Part shown: positions 47,471 to 59,359 of the stretch, piece after piece
Layout: each line of letters begins with the position of its first letter
Position numbering within the stretch: the first letter of the stretch is position 1
NCBI RefSeq assembly: GCF_018320785.1
Contig: NC_054873.1
Location: 25,882,196-25,946,195, forward strand
Direction of reading: 5' to 3'
DNA from: Cheilinus undulatus
Lineage: Eukaryota; Chordata; Actinopteri; Labriformes; Labridae
DNA: 64,000 nt
Notes under the pieces: model-generated
Seen by the model: only the letters and a program-made list of their open reading frames with translations
The model's database searches: none
Told to the model about the DNA's origin: nothing
Made by a program: the position numbers and the translations under genes

Positions 47471-47729
47471 AAACAAAACAGAGCACCCTTAGTCTATATA
47501 GGATAATTCACTCCAGTATGCTTGTCGTTGTAGTTTTAAGTAGGGCTGTAACAGGGCGCAAATGTCCTAGCAGTTAGGTAGCACCCCATCCACGTTGGTG
47601 GCCCAGGGATGGAAATGTTTTTTTTTTTTTGTCTGAATTGTTGGCTAATTGAGGATATTCTTGGTCAGTCCTGATTTAAAGATTCTTATTATTTTACTCC
47701 ATCACAACCATAAGTCCTTGTTTCCGCCC

Positions 47730-50700
47730 TCATCGTGTCGTACGTATGTTCTTGTACTGGCACAGCAGCAGGTGCTTGAAGGTGTTCTTAAAGGTGGCGT
47801 TGCAGAGGGCATAGCATGCAGGGTTGATGGTGCTGTTGATGTAGCAGAGCCAGTAGCCAATGGTCCAGAGGGAGTTTGGGATGCAGATCGAACAGAAGGT
47901 GTTGATCAGAACCATCACGTTGTACGGTGTCCATGTGACAACAAAAGCAACCAGGATGGCCATGATGGTGCGTGTCACCTTTTTCTCCCTGGAGGATATA
48001 CCTTTCTTTTTCCACCGTGCCACAGCATTCTGCTTTGTGACCTGTAAAAAGAAAAGTTGAATCAGCCACATCTCCTTTTTTTGACAACTTGAAAGCCAAA
48101 CTTAAAGTGATAACTGACTCGCTAGTTGCTCTTGTTAGTTTAATCCAGTAAGACTGAGTGATTACAGCTCGTTGGGCTAGTGATAGCATGAAAAATTGTT
48201 CCCACTAAAGGCTAAATTATGCTCTAAATTTAAAACTCTGCAGTCATTTCATTTGTTTTTCATCAGTTCTCTCGAAGCTTACGGGTACCGACCTGACATT
48301 GCAATGCCACCACCAACCACCAATCAATGCCACCAGTGTTGAGCAATGCAGCAAACAGTTCAACCCAGCGTAGCAAAACACAATAAAGAAGAAGAATTTG
48401 GAAAAAAGATGGGCACAAAGACAGACAACTACAACAGCACAGCTGAGCAGAGGATGGACCGCTCTTTCTTCAGTCTATAGGGCAGAAAGAGCAGCTTCAA
48501 AGTAGCTCCGTGAGAGACGGCGACCTCTAGTGGAGTAGTTTTTTCAATGGCTACTCAGACATAACAGACGCAGGTAATATGAGGGCAGTGGCAGTTGTAA
48601 CATTTAAAATGCACAGATCTATTTTCATACGTAAAGCATAAATGAGCCTTTAAAATGCTAGCATGTTCAAGTTTAGCAGTCTTTATGTTTAGCATTCAAA
48701 GATGATAGTTAAGTGTAAGCATGCTCATGCTAATATCTTAATCTAAAGAATTTAGTAGGCAATATGTTTTCATTGTAAAGACTCACCTTGGGAAAAACAT
48801 AAAGATCTGGAGAAACTTCATGGAAACCCTCATAAAGTTGTCAGCCAGCATGCTAAGTTGTCAGCCTGCATGTCTCTGAGGGTCTGCACTTCAGGCTGAT
48901 GTCAAGACTGACTGACTTCTAGCTTTTTGTTGGATCAAAAAGTAGCTAAAGGTTACTAAAAGGTTTTGTGTTTCCATCAAGATTTAGAGTTTAGTGTCAT
49001 GTTCTTGGCTATCTTTAGCTCGCACAGTGCTAACATTAGCAAGATGAAATGTTCAAAATGAAGCGTTTTGCATATTTATGTTTGACCGGTTTTAAGACTC
49101 AGATGTCTTGTGTCTTCAGTCTTGACTATAGCATGTGAGCATGCTATTGTCTGACTGGATAGTAAGTGCGTGTTGTTTAAAGAATTAAACCCAAGAGGAA
49201 AACTGAATAACTGGACAAAATTTTGGCAGCCATCGGGAAATTACAAGGACTAACTCAACCTCAGCAGCAAAAATGGTCAAGTATTTTTGATCTACATCAC
49301 TCTAATATAACTTCTTGCTAGCTCTGTGTCAGTAAAAGAGGTTGGCAATCACTAGTTTGCTATCACGCCAGATGGATGTGTTTCACACATGTGTGATGTG
49401 TTTCACACATCCATCTGGGAAACCTTCAATACTAAACGTTTGGGAAAGGGCAGAGGCTTTGAAAAAAACTCGGAGTGTGATTGGATGAACATTCTGTCAC
49501 ATCTTTACGGGCCAATCAGAGCAACAAAACACGTGATGTAACCGCTATCAAGGTGCGCGTGCGCAGCTACCAAGGAATAACACGAACCATGACGACTATA
49601 GACATGTCAGTACACGACATTTGTCGTTTTTGAAAAGAAAACAACTCACTGCTGTTCTTTGTTCTTTTAATGAAGAAATGTCAAGTTCTGATAAAACTGG
49701 TGCTTTAGCAGCATCCACGCTAATGTCTTCCACCATAATTGCACTGGGCCCTTGTTGCTGCTTGCTTCTGTCACGACTCTGTCGCGCCTGGAAGTACTGC
49801 CTCTTGTTGCTGATTGGTCCTGTCACTTTCTAATTGGGCCCAAACGGTTCAGACGGGAGCTTTGCAAGATGGATTCGCCAATGAGGAACATGGAAATGCC
49901 TGCTTTGCAAGGTTAGTGGTTTGTATGGTTAAATTAATTTGGAGGGGCCCAGATGACATAGAAGTTAGTTACGCCCATGTATGCAGGCAGACCGGGTTCA
50001 AGTCCAGCCTGTGGCTCTTTTCCCGCATGCCTCTCACCCAATTTCTAATCTCTTACTTCTGCTTCTATCCACTGTCCTCCATAAATAAAAGGTATAAAAT
50101 GCACAGTTCATGGATTAGATTCCATGTCCATCATCAGACAGATTAATCTTGTAATGCTTCAGTCTGAAATGTTTGTGCCCACTCTGAGAATTGACTGACC
50201 AATCAGCAGGTTAGCAAGTAGCTCAGATGAAGCTACAGTGGTAATTTCATCAGAACAGGACATTTTTTTAATGAAAGAAGAGAAAATAATTACACTGAAA
50301 TCTTTTCTTGGCAAAAAAAAAAAAAGTTCTCTCTGACCAGCTTCACTTTCCGGAGCTGTGCATGCCCTCTATGTCATTCCCTTTTTCAAAGGTTCTGCCC
50401 AGATTGATGTGAGACATATCCAGTGGATATGTAAAACAGTCCATCAGGCATGTCCGGTTGGGTTAAAGATACTGATACCTATAAATCTGGTCAGTGTTTG
50501 TTTTGGTTTCAGATACATCTCAAAATGTCCAAGTCTATATTGAATACAATTACCTTCAATAGTGTCCTTGCAACCATGCGTTGTCTGTCAATGGCCAAGC
50601 TCTCCGGGGAAGGCGGCTGTGCTTGATTCAGGATTTTCTTGACAATTGCCAAGGCAGGCTCAGCAGTGTCCTTTGAAGTTGATGCGTTGGTACTGTCTGT

Positions 50701-51768
50701 GGTTGAGTCCACCTCTTCAGCTCTGTCTTCCTGGCAGGGTCCACTTCCATTCTGCTGCTGCAACATCTCCTCCTCCTTAACATCCTCCGTCTCCTCCTTA
50801 GCCTCTTTGGTTTGTATGCAGTTGTTCTGGCTCTCACATCCGTCCTCCTGGCTGGGCTCGGGACATTCTCCCAGACTGGTGCCTGAAGTCTTCCTGCTGT
50901 CCTTCCTCATGCGGCTACGGCTGGCTCTGGAGATGCGCCAGTACAGGTAGATCATGATGGCTACTGGGAGGTAAAAAGCTGCTATGGCTGTTCCGAACGT
51001 CACCGCTGGATTGGAGAAGAACTGGATGTAGCACTCATCTGGCGGCACAGTTCTCCCACCTACGATGAACTGCCAGAATAGAATAGCTGGAGCCCACAGG
51101 ATAAAGGACAAGACCCAGGCTGCAGCGATCATCAGACCCGCCATCTTGGTGCTGCGGCGTGCAGGGTAGCTGAGTGGTTTGGTGACGCAGAAGTAACGGT
51201 CAAAGCTGATGATGAGGAGGTTCATGACAGAGGCATTGCTGACAACATAATCGACGGCCAACCACAGATCACACACCACCGCTCCTAGAGGCCAGAAGCC
51301 AATCACGATGTAGACGGTGTAGAGGTTCATGGAGCAGATGCCGATAATGAGGTCTGCACATGCCAGGCTGAACAGAAAGTAGTTGTTGACAGTCTGCAGG
51401 TTCCTGTTTACCTTTAGAGAAAGAACATGAAGCAGGCAGTCAGATGCTAATCGTTTTTGTGCAGTGTGATGTGTGTTTTCTCCTTTTAATCAGATCACAC
51501 TTGGCACAGGGTTGCATATACTTTATCCTTACATCTACATCTGGTTGTCCTTTTCTAAGGTGTGCACTCATTATTTAGGAAAAACTTAGATCCAAACCTT
51601 TATAGAGAGCATGACCAAGATGTTTCCAATGACGGTGATCAGACTCAGAGATCCTGCCACCAGAATGATGAGCATGATCTCCACAGTCGTGTACGGGCTT
51701 CTAAAGAAGAGGCTGGTGTTGCCACCGTTGCTGGTGTTGGGATTGTGGGATGAGTTCAGAGTCTCCAT
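47730..51768 (-). CDS. chrm2: Muscarinic acetylcholine receptor M2-type
   Basis: Three coding exons join in phase 0 on the minus strand: 51598-51768, 50554-51411 and 47730-48041, giving 446 aa (human M2 is 466). The extracellular N-terminus has N-glycosylation sites (NSS, NTS) and is followed by TM1. Exon 2 carries TM2 to TM5, with the ligand-binding Asp in [12 protein letters not shown], the DRY motif in [11 protein letters not shown], and [14 protein letters not shown]. Its third intracellular loop is acidic and Ser-rich. Exon 3 begins in that loop and carries [10 protein letters not shown]6 WTPYNVMVL and TM7 with NPACY. M2 rather than M4 is favoured by the TM6-TM7 segment ([18 protein letters not shown]) and location, but the ICL3 is too divergent to be certain. 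M2/M4 couple to Gi/o. Which teleost duplicate (a or b) it is cannot be told here. Confidence 0.93.
48042..50553 (-). other. chrm2: Intron 2 of chrm2, inside the third intracellular loop
   Basis: 2.5 kb GT-AG intron (donor GTAATT, acceptor TTTTTACAG) that splits ICL3 after ARTLLK and before VTKQNAV. It holds a dispersed repeat copy at 49358-49912. No other exon recognised. Confidence 0.85.
49358..49912. mobile_element. Non-autonomous DNA transposon, copy A
   Basis: It shares most of its length with the copy at 58134-58628. Common landmarks are GCCAGATGGAT near the left end, GGCCAATCAGAGCAACAAAA, the GAAGAAATGTCAAGTTCTGA segment and CTGATTGGTCCTGTCACTTT. Both end GCTTTGCAAGG on the right. The left terminus of this copy has decayed, and a short TTTCACACAT duplication sits inside it. 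Confidence 0.75.
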
Positions 51769-54700
51769 ATTTAGTGGTTTTGGAAATCCCTCTCACAGAT
51801 GCTTCACAGTCCAATCAAATCTGCATGAAACCTGGTAGACACAGCAGGAATGAAAGAATAGCTAACTCTTTCTTTGTTGTGTGAATTTATCTCTCTGCAC
51901 AGTTACTAATGAAAAAAAACTGTTTAACTGTCAGCTTGTCAACATTTGGCAGCTGTTGAAGCTGACGGCTTGGCCCAGGTGCAGCGATGGACAGGTGTGC
52001 AAATAAAGAATGCTGCAGCTGTGTTTAAAAACACACAGTGATGTCCCATGCTCTCATATCAGGGAAAACACATTGAAATCAGTTCAACAGAAATCAAAAG
52101 GCTTAAAATCTATCTGTTAGTGTGAAATTGAAATAACCATTTGAAACCCTTTTGTTTTGCTCTTGCTTGGCTAAAATGAGTTATTTTTTCTCTTCTTTTA
52201 CAGCTTAAGTCACCTCGAAGTCTCAACCATGATTATGAATCTGACCTGACAGGTTGAATCTATGTGCCTCTCTTAAGAGTTAATTCACTTTGCCCATTAG
52301 GACTTGAAACTTAGAATATGCTCAAGAAGATGATATGACCTGAATCTGAGAGCTTGTTCAAGAATAGTAATTTGCTACCATGATCTTAAAGGCATACAAG
52401 GGATTTGGATCCATGATATCTCTGCTACTTGAAGTGTAATAGGTACTGCCTGGTTTGAAAATTGGATTTTTGTGTAAGAAGGCCTTGAATGTTGGTGCAT
52501 TATGTTTGTTGTAAAAAAGGAAAACGATTAGGTTAACCAAGTATGCATTGATTAAGCCTCCACTAAACAGGGTATACATATATATAGCGAGCATATAGAG
52601 ATTCTATTTGTTTGCATTGGTTATATTTTTAAAATAGCCCCTGAGGCAATGCATCATTCCAGCTACTATTATGTTAAATAAAAGAAACATCAGGAATAGA
52701 GCTATAGCACACACAACCTAACAATGTGATTAAGTGATGTATTATGATCAGGAAATCAATGTAAAGACACTTAGTTGAGACCACGAGTCTTGTTGCATAC
52801 TGCTTCAATCCTGTAAGTGACTCCATTAAGGCCACATGATAACATCAAACTGTACCTGAAAGATGTTTCCTTCCTGCTCTTACAGCCAGATCAAACTTCA
52901 TTATAGCATCACTAACTCCATCACTCATTCATCAAAGACCCATTCTGGGCGTTTTCTGTCATAGATGAGTGGGAGCTGGCGTCGCTCTCTTTCTCTCTCT
53001 GTCGCTCTTGCTCTTTCCCTGTGCAATAGTTTAGTAAAGCTCTAGCTCTCAGTCCTTGTCTTAATGGACTGTGGTTTCCAGGTTTTACATCTGTTATGTC
53101 CACAAACTATACCAGAGTGAAAATGACTGCTGATAAGTTAAAAAGAAAACGTTTTAGACAATGGGTGGCTCACGTTCTGATCAAATCTGATGGTCAACAG
53201 AGGAATCAACAGGTCCAGCACAGTCTTATCACAGACCGTCATGTGCAGCAAGATAAGGAATCTCAAAGGGATTGACTACTTCAGCCCAATCCTTTTTACC
53301 CCAGTTAAGTTCCTCTGGTAACTCTACACAGCAAGGATGACTAAAAAAAGGACAGCTCTGAGACTAAAAGAGGCATGCCATTTCTTTTACCTCCACAATG
53401 GCTCTCCTCTCTCTTACTGGGCACAGACTTCAGTCAGAAGTAGTTTTATCTTTCTAGTTCTGATATTTTTTTCCTGTCAATTCCTGATAGGAGCTGCTTA
53501 AACTGTGCGAGCATTCACCTCAGGACCACTACCTAACCACCCCAGGGTTTAAAACATTGGGTAGACGGAGACCCACTGTATTTTGAGATTGCTATGTTAA
53601 GTATTATCTGTCATGTTGTAAGATTAGTCCATTGCAAAGTTGTTCAATGCAGTCTCATAACCAGGCTTAAAAGACAGAACTTTGGAGGTGTTTAGAGAAA
53701 GAATACTGCAAACCAAACTACAAATGAGGGAGAGAAATATAAAGAAGGTACATTATTATGTAGGCAAGCATCATGGGCAGTTGTTCTAAGAGTAGGTCCT
53801 ATGGCCCTTAGGGGGCCTGATTGAAAGAGGGCTAAATAAAGGCAATGCACAACATTTTGCGAGGTGTTGTCAAGTAAACGTAGGGCTAACACTGATATGA
53901 CAATTACTAAATCAATGTCATGAAATTTTGAAGTTCTCCTGTACAATGCTAGATTATGGAGACAGATCCTTCCTTCTGCCACAGTAGGTTTGCTGTTACC
54001 TCATCAGCAAATTACAGATCAAAAGCGTACATTAAAAATAGGTTAAAAGTGACAGTCTCAACTTGGATGCCCCACGTTTTAATGGAAGTTCTGTTCTTTT
54101 GCAGACAATGTTTGAGGTTGAAAAAATTTTCATCTAGTGAAGGGGGCCAACAGAAAAAGTTTGTGAACTGCTGGCTTAGTAGATTTAGGATGACACCTCT
54201 ACAGTACATAGTTTGCACTAAGACGAGGCTTGTGAAAGGCACTTAGCGCAGTGTCTTCTCTGGTATTTCTTCCTTCATGAAGTTAGGGAGTAGGGGGATG
54301 TAGACAATGTAGATTGTAGATGTAGACTGTGCAACAGCACAATCTGGTAACCATGAGCTAGGCCACCTCCCCCTGGTCCTAGTTCATCTGCCTCTCTATT
54401 TCTCTTGTATTCTCTTTGCATGTCTTTCCTGTGTGGAATTTTGGCACCAGGAAAAGTGGTTTTGTTTGAGGGGGAAAATTAGGGGCCATGGGCTAGGACA
54501 TTTTGAATAATTCCTCAAACATAAACCAGCCACCAGATTTTCAACTTCTCTGTTCCTCCTCCTCTGCTCCTTCAGCCTAACTTTACTGCTCTCTTTGTCT
54601 CTCTTTCCCATGTGTGCTTATAGCGCACACTCAGCAAGAGCATGAAGACAGAAAAGATCCCAGAGCATACAGAACCCTTAAAAAAGTCGACCAAGTATCT

Positions 54701-54850
54701 TATGATTGATCTAAAAAAGAAGAGGAAGAAATAAGTGCTGAAAGTACATATCAGAATATTGATTAATGGCATTAATATGTATTTCTTCATCATGATTACA
54801 GGGGCAAATATTTATGTGTGCCATTAAGTGATTACACAGAGTACTTTATA
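51769..54850. other. Upstream of chrm2 start codon, no exon proven
   Basis: The region directly upstream of the ATG contains an acceptor-like TTTCATGCAG (minus strand, about 51820). The coding exon may therefore begin with spliced leader sequence from farther right. No coding exon and no intact mobile element were identified up to 54.85 kb. Confidence 0.5.
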
Positions 54851-55439
54851 TAGACAGACCTCTGTGGATGATGGCGAGAGGAAGATCAGCAGGCTTTATT
54901 TGTAAAACAAGTCCCTTTAGTAAAGCAGATGCCATTAGATGAACTTCTTCAGTTGATCTAGATTCCTAAACATCTTCACAAAACCTTAATCTATTATAAT
55001 TTCGCATTTATACATGTAAGGACTTAAGACCTGTCTGGTCTTGGATTATTATGAACTGACCCAGCACAAGACAAAGCCTCATTTGCATTGCCTGATTTGA
55101 TTAGCCTCGTAAACCTGAAGGAAAGTGTGCAATGCCTCCCTTTATATTGATACTGCAAAAGATAACTAACAACTACTCATAAAAGCCTCTGCAAGAGTAC
55201 CTTTTGGGGTACCCTTGCAGCTCACCTGGTAACAACAAAAGCAAAGAAGCACCCAAAAGCTTAAAAAGGATAACAACATTTTCTTACTTTCTATTTTAGG
55301 CCCTCAAACTCAATCTAGAATGGAAATTTTACATCTAGTGCAAAGAGCGGATGAATTTAAAAGGCTGTTTTACACCAGTGGTTTATACCCTCTCTGCTGT
55401 TTTGCTGTTTCCCAGTCTGAATTTTGACCACTGCTCAGA

Positions 55440-56030
55440 GACTGCTTTTTCGAGTCTTCACTGACATCCACTTAAACACAGACAGTGGAAAAGTTCCAGT
55501 CTTGCTTTATTAGATCTCAGTGCTGCATTCAGTAAAACACAACATATTACTGGACAGACTGGAAAATGGGGTGGGACTTTCTGGCACAGTGGTAAACAGA
55601 TTTAAAATCCTATTTGAAGGACAGAGACTACTTTGTGTCGACAGTAATTACACAGCTGAGTGTTCGGAATTGACATTTGGAGTTCCCCAAGGCTCCATAC
55701 TCGGGCCTTTTATGTTTAACATCTATATGATACCAAAGGCTCAGATTACTGACAACAACAAAATTTCCTTCCATCATTTCACAGATTCATGTAACAGGAA
55801 GTGACTTTTAGCAGTCGGATCAGACAGATCAGAGATTGTAAATGTCATCATTTTCTCCAGTTGGAGGGATTGTTGCCCGTTATGTGGATGTTGAATCAAT
55901 GTTGGGTACTGTTGTTGGGTCAGGTTTCCTCAGCGCTCAGGGAAGTATACATACAATATGTTCCACCTTAAAAATACAAAAAGGTTTAGAGTGTAAATTC
56001 TCCCAAAGCCATAGACTGTCCTAGAGCTGA
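55440..56030 (+). mobile_element. Non-LTR retrotransposon reverse transcriptase fragment
   Basis: The frame at 55520-55804 contains HNILLDRLENGVGLSG and FGVPQGSILGPFMFNIYM, hallmarks of the RT domain of jockey-superfamily (L2/CR1-like) LINEs. Just upstream LALLDLSAAFS is visible in another frame, so a frameshift separates the first catalytic-Asp block. The YADD block reads HHFTDS and is lost. The fragment is truncated at both ends and inactive. Confidence 0.8.
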
Positions 56031-56559
56031 GATGACTGATTTTAAATCAAATCAGTTTAAAAAGACATGTTTTTCAGTCACTCGAGACTGAAGTTCAATC
56101 AACCAACTACTTGGTGTGCATGAGTTATTTTGTCCATTGTGCAAACTAATTTTAATGTTTGAATGATATGCTAATAGCATTAGAGCCTGACTCCATTAAA
56201 GTGTAAGTTAACCCCCAGCTCAAAGCTAACTCCGCCCACTTCAAGATTTCAAAAAATGCACAGAAAGTGGGCAGTTTGGTACTGAGAGGAGGAAACAGAC
56301 GTTTCTTTTGTTTGTTTGTTTTGTTTATTTTTTTTAAAGGACAGGGTTTCCCGTTTCACTGCAGCTCTATCGTATTGTAAAAAATGTAAGACTTTTGAAA
56401 GTGTAGTTTAACTCTGTGTAGTGTGGGACAATATAATCTCTTATGTAGTATTACATTTAGCCCTATATGAATTTAATTAACACTGTCAATTTTTCCGTGT
56501 ATTTTACTTTATTATAGAGGTGTGACTTTACATGAACAACCTGGTTGGGGATTTATTCT

Positions 56560-56770
56560 TTTCTTATTCTTGCCAGTAAAGAAAGCTCATATTTTACTGT
56601 ACAATCCCTTTAGTAGCTACTGAGTACTCTGTACTTAAGTAAACTTTTAAATGAAGTACTTTTACTTTTACTTAAATAGATGTATGGACCAGAGGGCTAT
56701 TTTTACTTACATTTTAACCAGAACAACTTACTTGAGTACACTGTGATCCAATTTTTCCACCTGTGGCTGT
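56560..56770. repeat. TACTTTTACTT-type dispersed repeat fragment
   Basis: The stretch contains ACTTAAGTAAACTTTTAAA, AAGTACTTTTACTTTTACTT and ACTTGAGTACACTG. It recalls the ends of a common fish repeat, also glimpsed near 28840 and 29870. Confidence 0.45.
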
Positions 56771-57899
56771 CAGTGAACCATGAAGAATCCCTCAATAATT
56801 AACCATTAGCTGATAAAAATTATTCATTCAATAATAACAATAAATCATTTAATGTGACAGATTATTATTGTTATTATATCAAAATTTAACTAATGACATG
56901 CACATTGACATGCAAGATCAAGGCACATTTAATCAGTTTCAATTAATTAAACATCAACACATACAGCCATATCGCTAATATGCAAACCTGAACATAAGCT
57001 TCATGAAAACTGACTGTCTAATGCTACAAGTCTCGAGGGTGTACTCTGAATTTGGAAAATCTGCTTATAGCTTTTATGCTTCTAAAATATGGAACAGTTG
57101 ACAACAAAGTCTCAAGATTGACCTTTTAGCTTCTCTTGGACAATTGAAGGCAATGATTCCAAATCATGTCACATCATTAATTGCTTTAAGTGAGTACCAT
57201 ACTTAGTAGTGAGTTTTTTTTTTTTAATTTTCTTTTGTATCTCAACATCATTGTAAATGATGGAAACCTCACTGATATCAAAACTTGAATAAAGTTTGGA
57301 ATAGAAATACACAAATAAATAAATTGGTCAACAATTATGGCCAGTTCACTATTTTATGACAGTATAGTGACATTTCAGAGTAGCAACATGGTTTAACCCT
57401 TTATGGGGTTATCTTTTATCAGAAATAAGCCTTAGAATATTGTTGATGGACATCGAAATAGTTTTTTGCATTTGTCAATTTTTTAAAATTTTCTTCATTA
57501 TTATGGTGAAAATCAAGGTCAACAAAGTGACCATATGTCTTTTCAGTATTTACTTGCACATTAAAAGTTATTTGAATTCAAAATACTCGTTTTATAAGAC
57601 ATGGTGAAGTTGCCTTTAGAGTCTGGCCTCTTTCACATATATTACACATATATCACACATTTATACCACATTTTTTTTAAAATTATATTTCCACCATAAA
57701 ATGGAAAAAGCATCACTAATATGAAATGTCTTAAATCATTTGAGCAGAAATAAGGCTCACAGTAAAACTAAAAACTGATAAAAGCACATGAATATAATAA
57801 ACTGTTTTAAGGAGATAAACTGACCAAAAACCACACTTATTTTACAATTTCTACCTTGAAAATTTCTATAAATTAGTCAGATTTACCACTGGATCACTC

Positions 57900-57926
<27 letters not shown>
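57900..57926. repeat. Poly(T) run
   Basis: About 26 consecutive T bases, followed by ACAAACCTGTGGCAAC, which resembles an internal piece of the second Tc1 family. Confidence 0.8.
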
Positions 57927-57930
<4 letters not shown>

Positions 57931-58133
57931 CCTGTGGCAACATCTGACTACATTAAAGATACCCGTTATCCTACATCAGAGGTGTCAAACTCAATCACAG
58001 CAGGGGTTGGATTTTGGATTCAGAACTAACCTGATGGCCTAACAGGGTCACCTTTTTAACCATAAACTCTCAACCTTGTGTATATGAAATAAAAAAAAAC
58101 TTTGTTTGGCTTGCTAGATGAGTTGGCCATCAA

Positions 58134-58628
58134 CCTGGCAAGCCAGATGGATTTTTTTCACACATCCATCTTGAAAACCTTTGATAGATGGCGTTTGGGA
58201 ATGGGCAGAGCCTTTGAAAAAAAAAAGTCGGAGGTGGATTGGATATACGTTCTGTCTTTCACATCTCTACAGGCCAATCAGAGCAACAAAACACATGACG
58301 TAGGCTTCACAGAGGTTTTCCACTGCTGAGAACTAAACTCCCTCGAGAGTTTAGACATGTTGACTTGTTCTTCTTTCAATGAAGAAATGTCAAGTTCTGA
58401 TAAAGCTGGCGCTTTAGCAGCATCCACGCTAATGTCTTCCGCCATAATTGCACCGGCCCCTTCTCACTGCTTACATACATCACGACTGTGCCGCACCCAA
58501 AAGTACTGCCCCTTGATGCTGATTGGTCCTGTCACTTTCTAACCGGGCCCAAATGGTTCAGATTGGAGCTTTGCAAGATGGATTCGCCAGTAAGAAATGC
58601 CAGTAAGAAATCCATCTGCTTTGCAAGG
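58134..58628. mobile_element. Non-autonomous DNA transposon, copy B
   Basis: Inverted ends CCTGGCAAGCCAGATGGAT and CCTTGCAAAGCAGATGGAT (complement strand) match at 16 of 19 positions. The interior matches copy A at 49358-49912. Both copies keep a similar short frame on the plus strand ([19 protein letters not shown]) and the complementary one on the minus strand. Neither has a recognisable domain. Superfamily not assigned. Confidence 0.75.
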
Positions 58629-58794
58629 ATAGTTGACCATATGTTTTAATATACACAACATTTTACATCCGTGTATGGTTCCTCTATTTTTCATGCTAAA
58701 ATTTTAGTAATTGATAAAAATCCCACACAAACAAATCCTATCATGGCAGTTAGCACTACTATTCACATTTGAAATGTGGAAGTTTCATCAACCT

Positions 58795-58920
58795 GTGATT
58801 GAATGGCGACTAGTCCAGGGTGTTCACTGCCTCTCACCCAGTGACAGCTGTAATAGGCTCCAGCCCCCCCGTGACCCCCAACGGGATAAGCAGTATTGAA
58901 AATGGATGAATAGATGGAAG
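58795..58920 (+). mobile_element. LINE 3' tail
   Basis: The block GGCGACTAGTCCAGGGTGTT ... GGCTCCAGCCCCCC ... GGGATAAGCAG ... AAAATGGATGAATAGATGG is the familiar 3' end of a fish non-LTR retrotransposon, ending in TGGA-like repeats. No coding part is attached. Confidence 0.65.
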
Positions 58921-59289
58921 TTTCATCAACTTATTGTTAGTTATGAATTTCGTGCCGTTTGTTTTTGGACCTACAGAGATGAACAACTGCATTTTCCGAG
59001 TTCTGTAGGAAACAGGAAGTTTGAGACACTCTGGGCCATTGCTGATTAGTGGGATTGTGTGATGTCTCTTCCCATGATCTCTATTGATTGGCTGAGAAAA
59101 ATCATTCTGGTTCCACTGTATCACAGCGAGTTTGGGGCAGGCCACAAAGGAAGTTGACAGAAGTGACCATATATGGTTCCTTGCCCTATAAAGGGTTAAG
59201 GTCCATTGTGGACCGGGATGAAGATTGATACTATGTTTTCAGACACCACAGGGAATGAGCACTCTGAACTATATGATGTTACAGCGAGT

Positions 59290-59352
59290 CGTAATACAAT
59301 ACAATACAATAATAACTTTATTAATCCCCGAAGGGAAATTCATTCGTCTGGA
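59290..59352 (-). mobile_element. Short non-LTR retrotransposon 3' tail
   Basis: Read on the minus strand: GAATTTCCCTTCGGGGATTA, then AATAAAG and a (TATTG)n-like tail. This is a common fish LINE 3' terminus with its microsatellite tail. Confidence 0.55.
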
Positions 59353-59359
59353 GTCTCAT

